A stretch of 46,430 nucleotides of DNA from contig CAZLWA010000102.1 of NCBI GenBank assembly GCA_964563165.1, positions 1 through 46,430 on the forward strand. Direction: 5' to 3'. Source of the DNA: CAZLWA01 sp964563165 (GTDB lineage Bacteria; CLD3; SB21). The notes beneath the pieces are model-generated. The model had not been told where the DNA came from. It did not search any database and was given only the letters and a program-made list of their open reading frames with translations. Below, in pieces: positions 39,650 through 46,430 of this stretch. Every line of letters starts with the position of its first letter. Positions within the stretch are counted from its first letter, which is position 1. Made by a program: the position numbers and the translations under genes.

Positions 39650-40987
39650 TCACCCTTTCGGGAAATAACGGGAATAAATGGCATCGGTCAAGGCAATCGC
39701 TTCGCTTTGGTACGGATTGACTTCAAGGCGGTAAAAAGCATCTTCGATAATATTATTCGCGTCTTTCCAGCTGCGCACGGCGTTCAATTCGGTAATGAGC
39801 GCGAAAAACTCCGTGTCCTTTTTCTTAAATACTTTTTTGATGTACACCTTTTTATCTTTGTCTTCAATGAGCAAATTGAGATCTACGAGCACTTCCGCCT
39901 GTCCGATTTGCCTGGCCATATGATCCGCCAATTGATCCGCGGTGCTTACCCCGGCCTCTGCGGGTTTCTTTTCTTCCACGGCCGGTTTGACCTCTTTCTT
40001 AACTTCCGGCATCGGCGGCTGAGGCGGCAGGACAATATCTTCATCTTCTTCTTCCTCGAAGAACGAATCCACACTGGCCGTCTCCGTTTCTTCTTCCTTG
40101 AATTCTTCAATCTGTGAGATCAGGCTGGACAGATCTTTGGTGGAAACGACTTCTTTTTTCTCTTCGTATTTCGCAACCGCTTCCTTCACCGGAGCGGGCT
40201 TCGCGGCTGCTTTCGGTTCGACGTCGCCGGTTTCAAGGAAGGATTTGAACATAGCTTCCAGTTGCCCGGCGCTGATCTGATCTTTCTTTTTTGACTGCGC
40301 GTTTTTCATCGCATTCACATATTCGGGCAAATTGCGATCCTGATAGGCGTTAACCAGGATCTCCGTATCGATCATGTCGCTTTGCTTGTCGCGTCCCAGG
40401 TTCAAATACCCGACGATGACGGCGGCGACGTTGGCGGCCGATGCCGTTTTATTCTGTGAAAGCGCTTTTTCATCGAGCTGCTGAATGAAATTCTTGAACT
40501 TGGCGCGCGAGATGGTTTCCATCGTGTTGGATTTGAAATATTGCTCCAGCGCTTTGTAGTAGTACTCGTAATCCAGGAAATATTTCATCGAGTCCATGAC
40601 TTCCGCCGGCGTAATGACGTCGTCGTCGCGGTAAATAAACTGCACCATCGTGCGCTCGGGCTGAATGAGAAAGTTGGACTGCAATTTCACCGCCTGTTCG
40701 AGAACCCGATGCAGCTTGGCGCGATGAAAGATCGCCGTGTTCTTAAGTATTTCATACAGCTCGTCGAATTTCTTTCGCACTTCCGGCATGTCGTAATTAA
40801 ACCGTCCGGACGAAAGGAACATCGAAGATTCTTCGCGGATCCATTTTTCAGACTCGCGATCGAAGTAATTTTTTATAAAGCTCGGAATATCACGTTTTTT
40901 CAAATCTTGCAGTGAAATGCTGGGTTCCCTCCCCAGGATTTTCTTATCGAGATTGAGTGTGATATTATCTATTTCGGCAATGACCAT
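39650..40987 (-). CDS. Unknown protein with helical N-terminal part and acidic proline-rich linker
   Basis: I do not recognise this 445-aa protein. It has no signal or membrane segment. Residues 1-255 are mostly helical and charged (LQDLKKRDIPSFIKNYFDRE, YEYYYKALEQYF). Residues about 256-350 form a low-complexity Glu/Lys/Pro/Ala linker (SFFEEEEDEDIVLPPQPP). The last 95 residues are helical again and end YSRYFPKG. The ATG at 40987 follows AGGAG by 6 nt; a TTG at 40993 is less likely. Its neighbours are an MBL hydrolase and CheY-like regulators, hinting at a signalling or scaffold role. Confidence 0.75.
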   Translation of the reverse strand: MVIAEIDNITLNLDKKILGREPSISLQDLKKRDIPSFIKNYFDRESEKWIREESSMFLSSGRFNYDMPEVRKKFDELYEILKNTAIFHRAKLHRVLEQAVKLQSNFLIQPERTMVQFIYRDDDVITPAEVMDSMKYFLDYEYYYKALEQYFKSNTMETISRAKFKNFIQQLDEKALSQNKTASAANVAAVIVGYLNLGRDKQSDMIDTEILVNAYQDRNLPEYVNAMKNAQSKKKDQISAGQLEAMFKSFLETGDVEPKAAAKPAPVKEAVAKYEEKKEVVSTKDLSSLISQIEEFKEEETETASVDSFFEEEEDEDIVLPPQPPMPEVKKEVKPAVEEKKPAEAGVSTADQLADHMARQIGQAEVLVDLNLLIEDKDKKVYIKKVFKKKDTEFFALITELNAVRSWKDANNIIEDAFYRLEVNPYQSEAIALTDAIYSRYFPKG

Positions 40988-41051
40988 AACCAACTCCTAC
41001 CTGGTTGAAGTGAGACCGTATATTATTAAATTAAACAAAATAAACAAAAAA

Positions 41052-41930
41052 TTACAATTCGATTTCCAAACCTTCTTTTGCGCCGAAACACTCAATGGCC
41101 GCATTTTTCGATTTCAGAATTTTACGAACTTCTTCCACGATAGTATCGACAAACGCGTCGTCGTGTCCCGGGTCGTGATGATATATCGCCAGGCGTTTCA
41201 CCTGCGCTTTACACGCGACCTCCGCGACGTAATCGTACGGCGAATGACCCCAGCCCACTTTAGTCTTGTATTCGTCCGGCGTGTATTGGCAATCGTGGAT
41301 CAGCAGATCCGTGTTTTTCGAAAATTGCACGACACGGTAATTGTTATTGCCTTTGTATTTCATGTCCGCGTATTCGGGATTATCGGACTCCTGAATCGGA
41401 TAGGGCTCATTGTCGCTGACGTACACGACCGATTTACCGCCGAATTCCACACGATACCCGAGCGCAAATCCGGGATGATTCAAATAAATGGTTTCGACCT
41501 TTGCGCCGGCGATCTTGAATTTGCCTTCGTAAAGCCGTTTGAAGCCTATCGAGGCGGGCATATCGCCGAGTTCGATCGGAAAGTACGCGCTCTTCATCTG
41601 ATCGGTGATGATCTGATCCAATTTGATGTCGGCGTCTTCGCAGCCGCAAACCACGAATTTATTTCCGGGTATGAATGCGGGAATGAAAAACGGAAATCCC
41701 TGAATGTGATCCCAGTGGGTATGGCTGATGAGAATGATCGCTTCGATCGGTTTTTTCCCGCGCTTCATCAGATCATTGCCCAGCACCCGGATGCCGGAAC
41801 CCATATCGAAAATGATCATATTATTGTCGTCCAGCGTCAGTTCGCCGCACGCCGTATTGCCGCCGTAACCGACGGTCTCGGCGCCCGGCGTCGGAATCGA
41901 ACCGCGCACGCCCCAGAATTTATATTTCAT
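41052..41930 (-). CDS. MBL-fold metallo-hydrolase
   Basis: The 292-aa protein starts MKYKFWGVRGSIPTPG and continues YGGNTACGEL, the typical opening of a subgroup of metallo-beta-lactamase-fold hydrolases. The metal site is ISHTHWDHIQG (H70, H72, D74, H75), with YVSDNEPY, LIHDCQYTPDEY and GHSPYDYVAEVA further on and IYHHDPGHDD late. Related proteins include RNase Z-like phosphodiesterases and PhnP. The substrate is not evident. Its position among response regulators raises the possibility of cyclic-nucleotide or other signal turnover, which is only inference. Confidence 0.88.
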   Translation of the reverse strand: MKYKFWGVRGSIPTPGAETVGYGGNTACGELTLDDNNMIIFDMGSGIRVLGNDLMKRGKKPIEAIILISHTHWDHIQGFPFFIPAFIPGNKFVVCGCEDADIKLDQIITDQMKSAYFPIELGDMPASIGFKRLYEGKFKIAGAKVETIYLNHPGFALGYRVEFGGKSVVYVSDNEPYPIQESDNPEYADMKYKGNNNYRVVQFSKNTDLLIHDCQYTPDEYKTKVGWGHSPYDYVAEVACKAQVKRLAIYHHDPGHDDAFVDTIVEEVRKILKSKNAAIECFGAKEGLEIEL

Positions 41931-41990
41931 TTAATCCTCTGATTTTGAAATGTCTCAGCCAAACTCAACGTCCGCATCAACCGGAACAGG

Positions 41991-42362
41991 CTATCCTTCT
42001 AAAACTTTATTGACCGTCTCTACTAACTTGTCTGTATTGACCACTTTTTCCAAATACGCATCCGCGCCGTACCGGAAAGCTTTTTTCTTGTCCGCCTCAT
42101 ACATCTTGGCGGAATAGATAATGATCTTTATTTTTTTCAATTCCGGGTCGTCCTTAACCTGTTTGCAGATAGTGAGCCCGTCGACTTCCGGCATCATGAT
42201 GTCGAGTAAGAGCAAATCAGGTTTTTCCTTACGGATCAGATCCATCGCAGTAGAGCTCTTGATGCTCGTGAGGACATCGAATTGTCCCGCATGTTCCAGC
42301 GTCTTGGACGTAATTGCAATTTCCAGCTTGTCATCGTCTATAATCACAATTTTTTTTTTCAT
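41991..42362 (-). CDS. Single-domain response regulator, copy 1 of a tandem pair
   Basis: This 123-aa receiver has IIDDDK (D9-D10), phosphoacceptor D54 (LLLDIMMP), a serine in IYSAK in place of threonine, and lysine in LEKVV. No output domain follows. It shares DIMMPEVDG, TICKQVK, DKKKAFRYGADAYLEKV with its upstream neighbour and is clearly a tandem duplicate. The ATG at 42362 is preferred to a TTG two codons earlier. Confidence 0.88.
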   Translation of the reverse strand: MKKKIVIIDDDKLEIAITSKTLEHAGQFDVLTSIKSSTAMDLIRKEKPDLLLLDIMMPEVDGLTICKQVKDDPELKKIKIIIYSAKMYEADKKKAFRYGADAYLEKVVNTDKLVETVNKVLEG

Positions 42363-42377
42363 ATTCAAGCCGTTTTT

Positions 42378-42749
42378 CTAAGTGTTAAGAACTTGATGAA
42401 TCGCATCCATTAATTTACTCGATTCAATGACCTTGGAAATATAAGCATCCGCGCCGAGCCTTAAAGCTTTTTTCTTGTCGACGTCAAAAATTTTGGCGGA
42501 ACAGATGATAATTTTAATATGTTTCAGGTCCGCCGCACTTTTGACCTCTTTACAGATCGTAAACCCGTCCACTTTGGGCATCATGATATCGAGCAGGATC
42601 AGGTCCGGCATTTCCCGGCGGATCCACTCTATCGCACCGGCACTGTCCGAACCGGAAACGACGTCAAATTTTCCGATCTGGCTCAGGAGTTTGGTCGTGA
42701 CCATTAAAAAATCATCGTCATCGTCGAGAAGGAGGATTTTTTTGTTCAT
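42378..42749 (-). CDS. Single-domain response regulator, copy 2 of a tandem pair
   Basis: This 123-aa receiver (MNKKILLLDDDDDFLMV) has acidic residues at 9-11, phosphoacceptor D54 in LILLDIMMPKVDG, serine in ICSAK and lysine in ISKVI. Similarity to the adjacent receiver spans the whole domain. GGAG-like sequence is weak before the ATG at 42749. Two receivers without outputs, 15 bases apart, suggest competing or sequential phosphate acceptors. Confidence 0.88.
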   Translation of the reverse strand: MNKKILLLDDDDDFLMVTTKLLSQIGKFDVVSGSDSAGAIEWIRREMPDLILLDIMMPKVDGFTICKEVKSAADLKHIKIIICSAKIFDVDKKKALRLGADAYISKVIESSKLMDAIHQVLNT

Positions 42750-42942
42750 GGATTCTTAGGTCTCGATCTCTCCACGTTCTCTCCAACAAGGAAACGGACG
42801 AGTGAGTTCACATGTTTTCAAGGACTACATTTGCCGGTCATCGGCGGCATCATTGACATGATCATAAGCCGGCGTAAATACAGCCGCCCAATATAGGCAC
42901 GCGCGGTACGAATTTCAAGAAAAAAAGAGTTTGGGCCTGGAT

Positions 42943-43404
42943 TTACGGGGACGGGGTGGGCAAGACGAATTTTGCATTGCCGATATTCTTCCCCGGGCTC
43001 GAACCGAAAACGACGACGTAGGTATAATCGGAAGATTTGTTTCCGGCCGGAATAGAAAAGGTGTGTGCGCCGGAATAGTTTGAGGCCAGGCTGCCCACGA
43101 GAATTTTTTTGGTGGCGGCGTTCAGATCTGCGGCGCCATTATTATCCGAGAGCCAAAATTGAATCGTGCCCGATACTCCCGATACCACAAAGTCATTGTG
43201 TATGTCTAACGTTTCCTGGAGGCTTGAGAGATCCTGCAACACGTCGATCTGGCCGAACATGGTGACGCCGTCCTGGCCGGTAAATCCGCCGATCCAAAGG
43301 GTCTTTGTCGTCGGTCCGCTAATTATCGGGCCGCCGGAAGCAATCGGGCCGCTATCTGAACACGATAGAATAGATAGCATTAGAATTGAAACCAAGTGCT
43401 TCAT
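42943..43404 (-). CDS. Small lipoprotein of unknown function
   Basis: The 153-aa product begins MKHLVSILMLSILSC, a lipoprotein signal with C15 as the lipid site. The rest is Gly/Ser/Thr-rich and beta-like (KTLWIGGFTGQDGVTMFGQ, HTFSIPAGNKSSDYTYVVVF), ending FVLPTPSP. No known domain is recognised. It is separated from its neighbours by about 190 bp and 66 bp, and the 193-bp gap downstream shows no gene. Confidence 0.7.
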   Translation of the reverse strand: MKHLVSILMLSILSCSDSGPIASGGPIISGPTTKTLWIGGFTGQDGVTMFGQIDVLQDLSSLQETLDIHNDFVVSGVSGTIQFWLSDNNGAADLNAATKKILVGSLASNYSGAHTFSIPAGNKSSDYTYVVVFGSSPGKNIGNAKFVLPTPSP

Positions 43405-43470
43405 TGCTGTCGCCGTTTCGATTCGCAGGTAGATTTCAGGTCAGCTATATATATGTTGCCGCTCCGGAAA

Positions 43471-44517
43471 CTAGATTTCCACGTTGTGCGTATTGCGCAA
43501 TTTTTGGATGTTCTGAACGGCTTGACCGACGGATTTGGGGCGTACGAGTAAATAGCGTTGTGTGTAACAAGTGGTCCAGCAGCCTTCGCATTTGGCATAT
43601 TCGTCGAGACGCTGACGGTATTCGTAACCGGAAAAAATTTCTTTCAAACTTTGACGGAATACATTGCCGATGGAATTGCCTTTGCACAGATGCACGTCGC
43701 CGTTTTCCATGATCGTCGTGCGCGTGGAAAGGTATTTCGATTCGACGAAAGGGCACCAGTTCAAATTCGGATTGGCGATGTACGGCTCGATGCCCTCGAG
43801 GAAGGAGTTCAAATTCATGACGTCCGGGTTGCCTTTGAGAAATTTCACCAACTTACTCAGGCGTTCGCCGGAATGGAGCACCATGTCGTCATTGTAGCGC
43901 GTGGAGAACGTCAGCGTGTGGTACAATCCGATCGTGGATTTCCAGCCGAGACTTTTCACGTGCGCGATAATGTCGGGAATCTGTTCGATATTCCTGTCGC
44001 TGATCACCGTATTCGCATACAGCAGAGATTTTTTGCGGGATTTCTTCTGAATGTCGCGCCGCATATCGGAGATCATTTTCATGCGCTCGGTGACCACTTT
44101 GTCGAAATTTTTCACGCCGCGCAATTCATCCCCGATCTCGCCGAACCCGTCAAACGACGTCTGGATGTTCATACCGTTTTCCAGGCACACACGCGCCGCC
44201 GGCTCGATCTTCTGCGGTTTATTATAAAGCCCCGTCACCATTGTCGTGGCGTATTGGAACGTGCGATTCGCTTCCAGCATCATTTCGGAAAGTTCGTCCA
44301 CCATCGTCACTTCGCCGCCGGAAATAAATCCGACGTAGGCGCCGTAATCCCGCAGATTGGCCATGACGCGTTTGAATTCGTCCAGCGTCATGGTGTGCGT
44401 ATGTTTAAATGGGATCACGCATTGGCGGCAGCGCTGGGTGCAGGTGTATGTGAGACGCACTTCTGTGCTGGAATTGAACGGCCGCTGGTGCGCGAGATTA
44501 TTCAGAATTTTGAACAC
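43471..44517 (-). CDS. Radical SAM protein with SPASM-like C-terminal cysteines
   Basis: The 348-aa protein has the radical SAM motif CTQRCRQC (CxxxCxxC) at residues about 26-33 for the [4Fe-4S]-AdoMet cluster, followed by GFISGGEVTM. The C-terminal third has NWCPFVESKY, MENGDVHLCKG and AKCEGCWTTC, the cysteine arrangement of SPASM/twitch domains, which bind extra Fe-S clusters. SPASM enzymes often modify peptides or activate other enzymes; no precursor peptide gene is obvious nearby. The substrate is therefore unknown. Confidence 0.88.
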   Translation of the reverse strand: MFKILNNLAHQRPFNSSTEVRLTYTCTQRCRQCVIPFKHTHTMTLDEFKRVMANLRDYGAYVGFISGGEVTMVDELSEMMLEANRTFQYATTMVTGLYNKPQKIEPAARVCLENGMNIQTSFDGFGEIGDELRGVKNFDKVVTERMKMISDMRRDIQKKSRKKSLLYANTVISDRNIEQIPDIIAHVKSLGWKSTIGLYHTLTFSTRYNDDMVLHSGERLSKLVKFLKGNPDVMNLNSFLEGIEPYIANPNLNWCPFVESKYLSTRTTIMENGDVHLCKGNSIGNVFRQSLKEIFSGYEYRQRLDEYAKCEGCWTTCYTQRYLLVRPKSVGQAVQNIQKLRNTHNVEI

Positions 44518-44589
44518 AGGATTCCTTTGTGATCATTTGGAACAACCGCTGGCAATATATAACAACTTCGATCAGAAAACAGTAAAAAA

Positions 44590-44619
44590 AACCTCGTTCC
44601 GGATTTGCGGAACAAGGTT
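44590..44619 (-). terminator. Rho-independent terminator after the beta-barrel gene
   Basis: AACCTCGTTCCG (44590-44601) pairs with CGGAACAAGGTT (44608-44619) with one mismatch around a 6-nt loop. The plus-strand run of A at 44584-44590 gives a T tract on the minus strand. Confidence 0.85.
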
Positions 44620-44640
44620 CGGAGATTTACTATTCTTTAT

Positions 44641-45267
44641 TTATAAATTAAATATGACGCCGCCGCTGAAATACGATGCGTGTTTGCCGTTGACATTCAC
44701 GCCGATCTCGCCTACAAAAGCCATGTCGTGCTGGAATGGAATGTGAACGCCGCCGATGAGATTGAAAATATTGTAGTTCACAGGATCGACGATGAACTTC
44801 GTGTTCAATCCTCCGTAGATCGCCATCCGGTTGAATTGCTTACCGACATTCAGCGCTGCATCAATGCCGCTGCCCATACCCTTGCTGTTGGCAAATCCGC
44901 CGCCGCGCACCGTGACGCCCAGCGATCCCGGCTGATCGTAAAGGATCTGATAAACGACCGCACCGCCGACATATAGACCGCCGCGATGCAGGCCCAAATC
45001 GCCGTTCAATTCAAATCGCGGCGCCAGACCGTAGCGTAAATGGCCCAGCACGCCGAGGGCATCGGGGCCGTCCAAATAGATCTGTCCTTCCGCGCCGATC
45101 GCCCAGGCACTTTGTTTAACAACGGTCGCCGGAGCGAAATAACCGCCCGTGCCGCCGCTGCCGGCCTGCGAAGCGGAATAATAAACTTTGTTTTCCGCAT
45201 CTCCGGCCACAGCCATACGGCTGAACGCCGCAACCAAAATAACCGCGCTGAAAATAAATTTCTTCAT
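44641..45267 (-). CDS. Probable outer-membrane beta-barrel protein
   Basis: The 208-aa product has a Sec signal peptide (MKKFIFSAVILVAAFSRMAVAG) and then alternating hydrophobic strands rich in Gly and aromatics (SAWAIGAEGQIYLDG, LRYGLAPRFELNGDLGLHRG, GGLYVGGAVVYQIL, DMAFVGEIGVNVNGK), ending SYFSGGVIFNL. This is the pattern of a small outer-membrane barrel of about 8-10 strands. No specific family is recognised. AGGAG lies before the ATG, with a good promoter upstream and a terminator downstream, so it is a single-gene unit. Confidence 0.75.
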   Translation of the reverse strand: MKKFIFSAVILVAAFSRMAVAGDAENKVYYSASQAGSGGTGGYFAPATVVKQSAWAIGAEGQIYLDGPDALGVLGHLRYGLAPRFELNGDLGLHRGGLYVGGAVVYQILYDQPGSLGVTVRGGGFANSKGMGSGIDAALNVGKQFNRMAIYGGLNTKFIVDPVNYNIFNLIGGVHIPFQHDMAFVGEIGVNVNGKHASYFSGGVIFNL

Positions 45268-45309
45268 GGATTCTCCTTTGTGAAGTGCTCAAAAACTATT
45301 AGATAAAAT

Positions 45310-45338
45310 ATAATAACCAAATTTGCTTACATTTTCAA
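45310..45338 (-). promoter_or_regulatory. Sigma-70-type promoter for the beta-barrel gene
   Basis: On the minus strand TTGAAA (45338-45333) is followed after 17 bp by TATTAT (45315-45310), about 40 bp before the ATG at 45267. Both hexamers differ from consensus by one base. Confidence 0.6.
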
Positions 45339-45400
45339 GCGCAAAAAAACCGTATCTAAAAACCACTTGAAAATAAGCGAATTTATGGCGAATATCAGCC

Positions 45401-46430
45401 GTGAACATACGAATACTCATTGTCACAGCGGCCAAAGACAATTTTTTAGGTAGAAATTTCTTTTTGAAATTCTTAGCCATCGTATTTTGCGCGTGCGCTC
45501 CGGAAGACAGCCGCAAGACAACCGATGTTGTGCCGGGTATCCGGTACACCGTGATCCATCAAAATGCCGCTCCGAATGTGATCCATATCGTAGAAGCCGA
45601 TCTGGCGAATCCGGAAGTTGAAATTTTTTCCGTGAAGGCGGGCGATAATTTAAAAACGACGCTTCCGCTTTCCCAACTCGTCATTCAGGCATCGAAGACC
45701 GGCACGGTCGCCGCGGCAGTTAACGGTGATTTCTTTTTGCCGGATGGAACTCCGTCCGGCGCACAAGCGATCAACGGAACCGTCGTCAAAGATGCGCCGG
45801 ATGCCTGGCTGGCGCTGGCCGTTACGAACCGCAACTCCGCTTTCATTGACCGCTTTCATTTTACGGGTACGCTGATCGCTCAAAAATCCCTGGCCATTGA
45901 CGGGTTTAACCGTATTCGTCAAACGGAAGAAACGATCGCATACAATTCCTTTTACGGTGCCCGGACGCATACCAACGATTACGGAACGGAAGTGATTCTG
46001 AAAACCGGGCTTCGGGGAAACTCCCTGGGCGACACGATGTCGGCGGTGGTCTTGGAGGTCGACAGTTCCCGGGGCGATCATGAAATTACGGATTCGACGA
46101 TCGTGCTCTCCACACACGGAGTGAAAGCGCAGGACCTGAAAATTCTTCATCCGGGTCAGCGCGTACGATTGATATTTACCGCCGATCCGGCGCAGGACCG
46201 AATCCGGACGCTCATCGGCGGATTTCCCGTGCTGGTAAAAGACAAAAAGAATATGGTCGGCACCGGAGAAGCCACGGAGTTTTATAATAAAAAACTGGCG
46301 CGTACGGCCGTCGGCATAGCAGACAAAAAATTATTTCTTGTGTGCGTGGACGGCAGCCAGACCAATTACAGCGCGGGCTTGACGCTGAATGAACTGGCGG
46401 ATCTTATGATCGGGCTCGGCTGCGAGAGTG
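45401..46430 (+). CDS. Phosphodiester glycosidase (NAGPA) domain lipoprotein, C-terminus cut by window edge
   Basis: A frame with no stop runs from a GTG at 45401 to the window end (343 codons). Residues start with a short basic segment, then LKFLAIVFCAC, a plausible lipoprotein signal; a TTG at 45464 placed at LKFLAIV is an alternative start. The body matches the phosphodiester glycosidase family: AAAVNGDFFLPDGTPSGAQ, TLIGGFPVLVKD, ARTAVGIADKKLFLVCVDG and YSAGLTLNELADLMIGLG. Bacterial members act on cell-surface glycan phosphodiesters. The final catalytic segment lies beyond the window. Confidence 0.8.
   Translation, partial: MNIRILIVTAAKDNFLGRNFFLKFLAIVFCACAPEDSRKTTDVVPGIRYTVIHQNAAPNVIHIVEADLANPEVEIFSVKAGDNLKTTLPLSQLVIQASKTGTVAAAVNGDFFLPDGTPSGAQAINGTVVKDAPDAWLALAVTNRNSAFIDRFHFTGTLIAQKSLAIDGFNRIRQTEETIAYNSFYGARTHTNDYGTEVILKTGLRGNSLGDTMSAVVLEVDSSRGDHEITDSTIVLSTHGVKAQDLKILHPGQRVRLIFTADPAQDRIRTLIGGFPVLVKDKKNMVGTGEATEFYNKKLARTAVGIADKKLFLVCVDGSQTNYSAGLTLNELADLMIGLGCES

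Noticed and set aside
40917..41942. A 341-codon open frame on the plus strand opposite the MBL hydrolase
   Set aside because: The minus-strand MBL hydrolase has intact metal-binding motifs; the antisense frame resembles no known protein.
43558..44532. A 324-codon open frame opposite the radical SAM gene
   Set aside because: It is rich in His, Arg and Phe as expected for antisense of a real gene; the radical SAM and SPASM motifs are on the minus strand.
45650..46150. A 166-codon minus-strand frame near the right edge
   Set aside because: The plus strand encodes a phosphodiester glycosidase with family motifs through the same bases.

Overview
The window is a chromosomal stretch of about 47% G+C (estimated by eye) from a Gram-negative-type bacterium: it encodes several probable lipoproteins, a Skp/OmpH-type periplasmic chaperone, an AgmX/PglI-type TonB-like domain, SPOR and FtsEX division proteins and a probable beta-barrel. 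YpdA, REC-PATAN response regulators, M61 peptidases and the gene mix suggest the FCB (Bacteroidota/Calditrichota/Ignavibacteria-like) neighbourhood or a related candidate phylum; this placement is inference and no 16S or tRNA gene was found to test it. No prophage, insertion sequence, rRNA, tRNA or CRISPR array was recognised. Both ends cut genes: an SRPBCC protein on the left and a phosphodiester glycosidase on the right.

Layout. 1-4139 (minus): partial SRPBCC protein, ypdA, dnaG and a CTP-dependent lipid kinase. 4320-8574 (plus): an inositol-monophosphatase-type phosphatase overlapping a 671-aa protein that appears to combine degenerate ExbD-like repeats with an AgmX/PglI domain, then a PFL (UPF0210) protein. 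8575-9025 is a decayed stretch with relics of a protein kinase and a HigA antitoxin plus a palindromic mobile-type repeat. 9026-15786 (plus): a probable lipoprotein, glutamate dehydrogenase, three REC-PATAN regulators and a single-frame PrmA-Ppx/GppA fusion. 15896-19616 (minus): tandem M61 peptidases. 19995-25689 (plus): two APC permeases, an NSS transporter with its 32-aa MetS-type subunit, and ftsX. 25872-27116 (minus): ackA. 27339-28034 (plus): a LysM-like lipoprotein. 28133-32672 (minus): Hpt protein, esterase, DUF971, SPOR lipoprotein, ftsE and accC in one probable operon. 32814-34095 (plus): rdgB and a polysaccharide deacetylase. 34194-37896 (minus): plsY, an unknown membrane protein, an OmpH-like chaperone and a ChlI/MoxR-type ATPase. 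38040-39517 (plus): dprA and a CheY-like regulator. 39650-45267 (minus): an unknown 445-aa protein, an MBL hydrolase, two CheY-like regulators, a lipoprotein, a radical SAM/SPASM protein and a beta-barrel. 45401 to the end (plus): the partial phosphodiester glycosidase.

Themes. Amino-acid uptake and catabolism (three transporters, GDH, two M61 peptidases) sit near acetate kinase. Envelope and division functions (FtsE, FtsX, SPOR, LysM, OmpH, PlsY, ExbD-like) are frequent, with ftsE and ftsX split onto opposite strands about 4 kb apart. Signalling is rich in receivers (six regulators plus one Hpt protein) but has no histidine kinase in view.

The most unusual items are (1) the PrmA-Ppx/GppA fusion, which joins the methyltransferase of ribosomal protein L11 to a (p)ppGpp/polyphosphate phosphatase family; (2) the ExbD-repeat/AgmX protein; and (3) 7-bp-period tandem arrays at five gene boundaries, several of which contain the stop codon of the adjoining gene and one of which forms the leader of ypdA.
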